From Gemmataceae bacterium (GTDB taxonomy: Bacteria; Planctomycetota; Planctomycetia; Gemmatales; Gemmataceae), in assembly GCA_947490035.1 (NCBI GenBank), contig CANLGS010000331.1:1-5598 (forward strand): DNA of 5,598 nucleotides, read 5' to 3'. Below, in pieces: positions 4,729 through 5,598 of this stretch. A program made the position numbers and the translations under genes. Numbering within the stretch: position 1 is the stretch's first letter; each line of letters begins with the position of its first letter. The notes beneath the pieces are model-generated. The model was not told the DNA's origin. It did not search any database and saw nothing but the letters and a program-made list of their open reading frames with translations.

Positions 4729-5598
4729 GGCCGGCGCTCCGTCGCGAGCACCGCGACCGCGTAAGCCGGCGCGCACGCGGACACGGACGGGCCGAGTTCG
4801 TCGTTGAGAGAAATCGGCCGCGCCGCGAGCCGCTCGGGTAGCGCCCGCTCGACCACGCGCCGCGCCAGGAACTCGCCGCTCCCGGACACAATCACCCGCT
4901 CCCATCCCGGCTCGCTCCCATCGGGATTACGGAACGGGTGTCCGAGCGCGTTCGAGAGCGTCCGAACTATTTCGGCGTGCGCGCGCCGTGCGAGATCAAC
5001 AATCGCAACTTCCGGGAGCGTCTCCCGGTCCCCGCCGAGCATTCGTGCAAGTCGCGCGCACGAGTTCTCGAACGTGAGCGGACGCCCGTCGGCCGTGTCC
5101 CGGTTAGCTGGTTCCTCTGGCAGCAACCCCAACACGACGTACACGTCTTGGGTCGTCGCGAATAGTTCCGCGCACACGCGCTCCGTGAACACGGCACACA
5201 CCGGCGTGCGCCTCACGCCGATGTACACTAACTCGCGGTGGGCCAAGCGGTCTTGATCGCAGTCCCCATAAGTGTGCGGGAACCCGAAGCAGAGTGGGAT
5301 GATGTCCGTCGTTGTGCTGCCGACATCCACCAACACCGCTTCGCCGTTGGGAACGTATCGCCCCGCGAAGGTCGCGAGCGCGTGCCAGTTCGCCGCCGCG
5401 ACCTTCATGTGATTCGCTTTCGCTTCCTCCGGGTTGAGGAACACGCCGTCCGTACTCCAGAAGCGTGCTAAGCCGCAAGCGGCGACCGCGTCTACAATTG
5501 CGCTAACGCCGTCGCGCTTCGTCTCGAAGCAGTCGCACAGCTCGCCGGTCATGGTGACCGCGAGTTCCTCCGCGTCCGGGAATTGCGCCACCAAATCG
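4725..5598 (-). CDS. mfnF: MfnF-like protein of the hydantoinase/oxoprolinase group, H4MPT-linked C1 pathway (partial, N-terminus outside)
   Basis: The frame runs off the right edge, leaving 290 residues; judging by family length about 40-50 N-terminal residues are missing. Visible signatures are AVTMTGELCDCFETK near the start, the NHMKVAAANWHAL segment (about 62-74), the acidic-glycine phosphate loop DVGSTTTD (about 91-98) of the hydantoinase A/actin-like ATPase fold, the GDCDQDRLAHRELVYIGVRRTPV stretch with possible metal ligands (described by its key residues D112, D114 and H120), and VSGSGEF near 238-244. These mark the family listed as probable H4MPT-linked C1 transfer protein, which includes archaeal MfnF, the enzyme joining the furan diphosphate to the glutamyl-tyramine part of methanofuran. 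It is translated just before the mfnE-like kinase with a four-base overlap, the right partner for that step. The bacterial product may be a methylofuran variant. There is no sign of damage. Confidence 0.78.
   Translation of the reverse strand, partial: DLVAQFPDAEELAVTMTGELCDCFETKRDGVSAIVDAVAACGLARFWSTDGVFLNPEEAKANHMKVAAANWHALATFAGRYVPNGEAVLVDVGSTTTDIIPLCFGFPHTYGDCDQDRLAHRELVYIGVRRTPVCAVFTERVCAELFATTQDVYVVLGLLPEEPANRDTADGRPLTFENSCARLARMLGGDRETLPEVAIVDLARRAHAEIVRTLSNALGHPFRNPDGSEPGWERVIVSGSGEFLARRVVERALPERLAARPISLNDELGPSVSACAPAYAVAVLATERRP

Noticed and set aside
4729..4905. A 59-residue extension of the mfnE-like kinase.
   Set aside because: It is arginine-rich shadow of the mfnF-like gene; the kinase fold starts at MIVVKVGG and its ATG has GGAG 8 bases upstream.
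2469..5480. A 10-base inverted match, GCTTGCGGCT at 2469-2478 against 5471-5480.
   Set aside because: Matches of ten bases are expected many times by chance in 5.6 kb of GC-rich DNA, and the flanks do not agree.

Overview
The window is 5.6 kb of GC-rich bacterial chromosome, densely packed with genes on both strands. The best guess at the source is a planctomycete, probably of the Gemmata group. Three things point there: a linked pair of MfnF-like and MfnE-like genes, which belong to tetrahydromethanopterin/methanofuran-linked C1 metabolism (known in archaea, methylotrophic proteobacteria and planctomycetes); very high GC at third codon positions; and a G-run palindrome of a kind I associate from memory with Gemmata genomes. 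No phylogenetic marker is present, so this stays an inference.

Layout from left to right. Bases 3-104 hold the last 33 codons of an unidentified plus-strand gene, which overlaps tail to tail with queG (minus, 74-1135), the epoxyqueuosine reductase of tRNA queuosine synthesis. A 122-base divergent spacer follows, with a plausible sigma70-type promoter and a short inverted repeat over the ribosome binding site of the next gene. That gene (plus, 1258-1719) encodes an SRPBCC/AHSA1-type protein.

Bases 1777-2480 look like a small accessory patch. A 112-residue cysteine-containing protein of unknown family has a perfect Shine-Dalgarno sequence and clearly lower GC than its neighbours. It ends where the 3' remnant of a probable PIN-domain toxin gene begins (2114-2245). 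The remnant overlaps an intact small gene (2226-2480) that looks like the matching ribbon-helix-helix-type antitoxin. The simplest reading is a toxin-antitoxin pair whose toxin lost its 5' part.

From 2488 to the right edge everything is on the minus strand and may be one transcript: a partial mfnF-like gene entering from the right, an mfnE-like kinase gene coupled to it by an ATGA overlap, then after 54 bases a 548-residue AAA+ ATPase with an N-terminal winged-helix-like domain. The first two fit synthesis of a methanofuran-type C1 carrier. The ATPase's role is unknown and its link to them rests only on position.

I found no RNA gene, CRISPR array or insertion sequence. No new system is demonstrated. 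The points most worth a second look are the decayed toxin-antitoxin locus with its foreign-looking neighbour, the cysteine-containing small protein, and the AAA+ ATPase next to C1 genes.
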